Made by a program: the position numbers and the translations under genes. DNA of 64,000 nt from JAHBNG01 sp039028975 (GTDB lineage: Bacteria; Chloroflexota; Anaerolineae; Caldilineales; Caldilineaceae), in contig JBCCHB010000016.1 of the NCBI GenBank assembly GCA_039028975.1, forward strand, positions 82,797 to 146,796, given 5' to 3'. Below are positions 62,668 through 64,000 of the stretch, one piece after another. The number at the start of each line of letters is the position of its first letter. Position 1 is the stretch's first letter. The notes under the pieces were generated by a model that was not told the DNA's origin, searched no databases, and saw nothing but the letters and a program-made list of their open reading frames with translations.

Positions 62668-62694
62668 CTGCTGAGTGTTAATTTCCAAGCAAAA

Positions 62695-62733
62695 ACAAAA
62701 GACCACATGCGATTCGCATGTGGTCTTTTGTTT
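62695..62733 (+). terminator. Bidirectional Rho-independent terminator
   Basis: GACCACATGCG (62701-62711), loop ATT and CGCATGTGGTC (62715-62725) form an 11-bp perfect stem flanked by an A-rich run before and TTTTGTTT after. It can end transcription of the CARDB protease on the plus strand and of the convergent gene at 62793 on the minus strand. Confidence 0.9.
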
Positions 62734-62792
62734 AAGGGCCAAGCAGATTGAGTTCTCGATGACCATGTAGTTCTACTTTTCTCAGAACTGCC

Positions 62793-63419
62793 TTAACTAT
62801 CTTGATTGCTCCGAATTGCTTGTAACTGATTTATGTCAATCATCTGGGAAACACCCGTTGGAGAAGGCCGAATGTAAGGCTCGCCCATAAATCGCTGCTT
62901 TAACAATAACGCCATCAACGCTGATTTCTCCGGATTCCGTTCAACAAGTGAAATCCCTTTGAGTGCGGTTGGTATGGACAGACCTGCCAACCCATCCAAA
63001 AGACCTCCAATCTGAGCGAGAAAGGAGGCAGCAAAGTCTAGCCCGAACCCCGGCCCATGAAGCGTCGTGGCGATGTGTGAGGCGTTCCCTGAATATTTGG
63101 AAGTCAATTTGATCGCATCAATGCCAAATTGCCGCAAATCGGGATAGTGAAAGGTTGACAGCGATGGTGTCTTCACAAACAAAACAGTTTTCGCCTGCAA
63201 AGAGCTGGTTTGTGGTATATGGAGATGATCTTCTTGCGTAAGCGTCTCAGCGATTTCACTTAGCGATGTTATCCCTTCCATTTCTAGCATGTTGGCCACT
63301 ACTTGGTCTACGCCATAAAAACTTTGGGCATGTTTGAGTATAAGCATATCTGCATCTACCCGAAGAACGTCGTCGTTCTGCACCGCGAATTCAATATGGT
63401 TTGTAAATGTAGCCGCCAT
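62793..63419 (-). CDS. Uncharacterised protein, macro/leucyl-aminopeptidase N-terminal-like
   Basis: A 208-residue protein. Strings such as DADMLILKHAQSFYGVDQVV, KTVLFVKTPSLSTFHY, HIATTLHGPGFGLDFAASFL and ISLVERNPEKSALM are recurring in bacterial proteins of a macro-domain-like alpha/beta fold (M17 N-terminal type). Here the domain is present alone. No catalytic site can be named and the assignment is tentative. It ends next to a strong bidirectional terminator and lies 18 bases after the GFA gene on the same strand, probably as one operon. Confidence 0.55.
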   Translation of the reverse strand: MAATFTNHIEFAVQNDDVLRVDADMLILKHAQSFYGVDQVVANMLEMEGITSLSEIAETLTQEDHLHIPQTSSLQAKTVLFVKTPSLSTFHYPDLRQFGIDAIKLTSKYSGNASHIATTLHGPGFGLDFAASFLAQIGGLLDGLAGLSIPTALKGISLVERNPEKSALMALLLKQRFMGEPYIRPSPTGVSQMIDINQLQAIRSNQDS

Positions 63420-63437
63420 GATTGTTTGAGCCTAGCC

Positions 63438-63848
63438 CTATTTTACGGGGCCTTCTGGAAAGCGTTTGCAATTGTCATCAATATTGAGCCACTTGACTTG
63501 GCTATCAGTGTAAATGTGATACGTCGGTTGAACCCGATTGGGATCATCCAATGAGGCAATTGATAGCGTTATATAGTCAGGGTGCCGAGTATCGCGAAAG
63601 CTAAGCGTGGAGCCACATGTAGAACAGAACCCTCGTCGAGCATGCTCAGACGACTCATATTCTATAGGCGCGCCCTTGGTCCATATCAGCTGCTCGGTGC
63701 GGAAGTCCATCCAAGTAACCACCACCGCACCGGTGCTCTTTTGGCACATGCGACAATGACAATATTCTGCGGCAAAGGGAAGGGCTGACACAGCGTATCG
63801 AACAGCTCCACAAAGACAGCCACCTTCTAATTTTGTTTCATCGTTCAT
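63438..63848 (-). CDS. GFA/CENP-V family zinc protein
   Basis: About 136 residues. The zinc-binding cysteines are in GGCLCGAVRYAV, EYCHCRMCQKSTGA and GFCSTCGSTLSFRD, the pattern of glutathione-dependent formaldehyde-activating (GFA) proteins. Most members are not proven enzymes. ATG 63848 has AAGGAAA about 8 bases upstream; a longer reading to 63890 would run into the IS end. The insertion element ends only about 14 bases before this start, so the original promoter may be lost or replaced. Confidence 0.85.
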   Translation of the reverse strand: MNDETKLEGGCLCGAVRYAVSALPFAAEYCHCRMCQKSTGAVVVTWMDFRTEQLIWTKGAPIEYESSEHARRGFCSTCGSTLSFRDTRHPDYITLSIASLDDPNRVQPTYHIYTDSQVKWLNIDDNCKRFPEGPVK

Positions 63849-63861
63849 GAATAGTTTCCTT

Positions 63862-64000
63862 AGAAGCTGTCTGAAAAGTGAATTAAGCAAGTCTGCGGAG
63901 CATAATGCGAATCATAGCAACATGAATGAAAGCCTGGCTAGACTCAGGCAAAACTTCAAAGTCGCGTGATAGGCGACGGTGCATGACAAACCATGAGAAA
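63862..64000 (-). mobile_element. IS5-family insertion sequence end (truncated by window)
   Basis: The end of the element shows a likely terminal inverted repeat, GAAGCTGTCTGAAAAGT (about 63864-63880), like the GAGGCTGTTTGAAAAG-type ends of IS5 relatives. The transposase gene within runs out of the window. Confidence 0.75.
63883..64000 (-). CDS. IS5 family transposase, C-terminal part
   Basis: The last ~38 codons before TAA at 63885-63883 read FSWFVMHRRLSRDFEVLPE then SSQAFIHVAMIRIMLRRLA. This is the conserved C terminus of IS5/IS1182-like DDE transposases (RRLS.D.E.LP..S.A.I..AMIR.MLRRLA). The rest lies beyond base 64000. Confidence 0.82.
   Translation of the reverse strand, partial: FSWFVMHRRLSRDFEVLPESSQAFIHVAMIRIMLRRLA

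Overview
The window looks like a chromosomal stretch of a free-living bacterium, most likely a member of the Chloroflexota (Anaerolineae or Caldilineae type). This is an inference from gene content: S/T/P-rich lipoproteins, a subtilase with CARDB repeats, tandem FemX-like transferases, DUF427 proteins, a two-gene ergothioneine pathway, and hrcA-grpE without dnaK. No rRNA, tRNA, CRISPR array, prophage or replication origin was found. Base composition is balanced and fairly even, and most genes are intact and densely packed.

Layout. 1-4.6 kb is a loose region. It holds the 3' end of a large extracellular beta-sandwich repeat protein, about 630 bp without a gene, a GrdB/PrdB-like reductase subunit gene interrupted by an in-frame TGA that is very probably a selenocysteine codon (with a hairpin fitting a bacterial SECIS just downstream), a coupled helical protein/HNH endonuclease pair, and a decayed response regulator. 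4.6-8.3 kb has a TetR regulator with its own operator, ilvD, and a convergent Tet-type MFS exporter. 8.9-10.7 kb is a small operon (SRPBCC protein, DUF427 protein, MerR-GyrI regulator). 10.9-18.7 kb carries an alpha/beta hydrolase, a flavin halogenase-like oxidoreductase, egtB and egtD, a double DUF427 protein, a lipoprotein hydrolase, a truncated DNA-3-methyladenine glycosylase and a DUF1684 protein.

18.9-32.8 kb is almost entirely minus strand: a lipoprotein, a hybrid sensor kinase with a degenerate receiver, SbcC/SbcD, a small membrane protein, a GNAT enzyme, GrpE, HrcA, a polyprenyl-phosphate sugar transferase, a family 2 glycosyltransferase, a composite palindromic element flanked by 15-bp direct repeats, and glutamate formimidoyltransferase. 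32.9-48.2 kb carries two FemX paralogues, a eukaryote-type UDP-glucose pyrophosphorylase, an alkyltransferase-like repair protein, an N-carbamoyl amino acid hydrolase type nitrilase, a secreted trypsin, UvrC, an unusual protein with three cyclic-nucleotide-type modules and two membrane-PH modules, a metallophosphoesterase, NAD kinase and a zinc-ribbon membrane protein.

48.3-54.7 kb contains a DUF402 protein and a four-gene overlapping chaperone operon on the minus strand (TPR protein, J-like protein with HPP instead of HPD, coiled-coil GrpE fusion, DnaK-like Hsp70), separate from hrcA-grpE. 54.9-62.5 kb is one gene for a 2542-residue secreted subtilase with 15 CARDB repeats, followed by a palindromic repeat and a strong bidirectional terminator. 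The window ends with an uncharacterised protein, a GFA-family protein and the end of an IS5-family element.

Two themes recur. Several genes (hrcA, glutamate formimidoyltransferase, uvrC) have a promoter whose -10 box ends only 6-7 bases before the start codon, suggesting leaderless mRNAs. Several intergenic regions hold nested palindromic repeats that look like non-autonomous mobile or REP-like elements.
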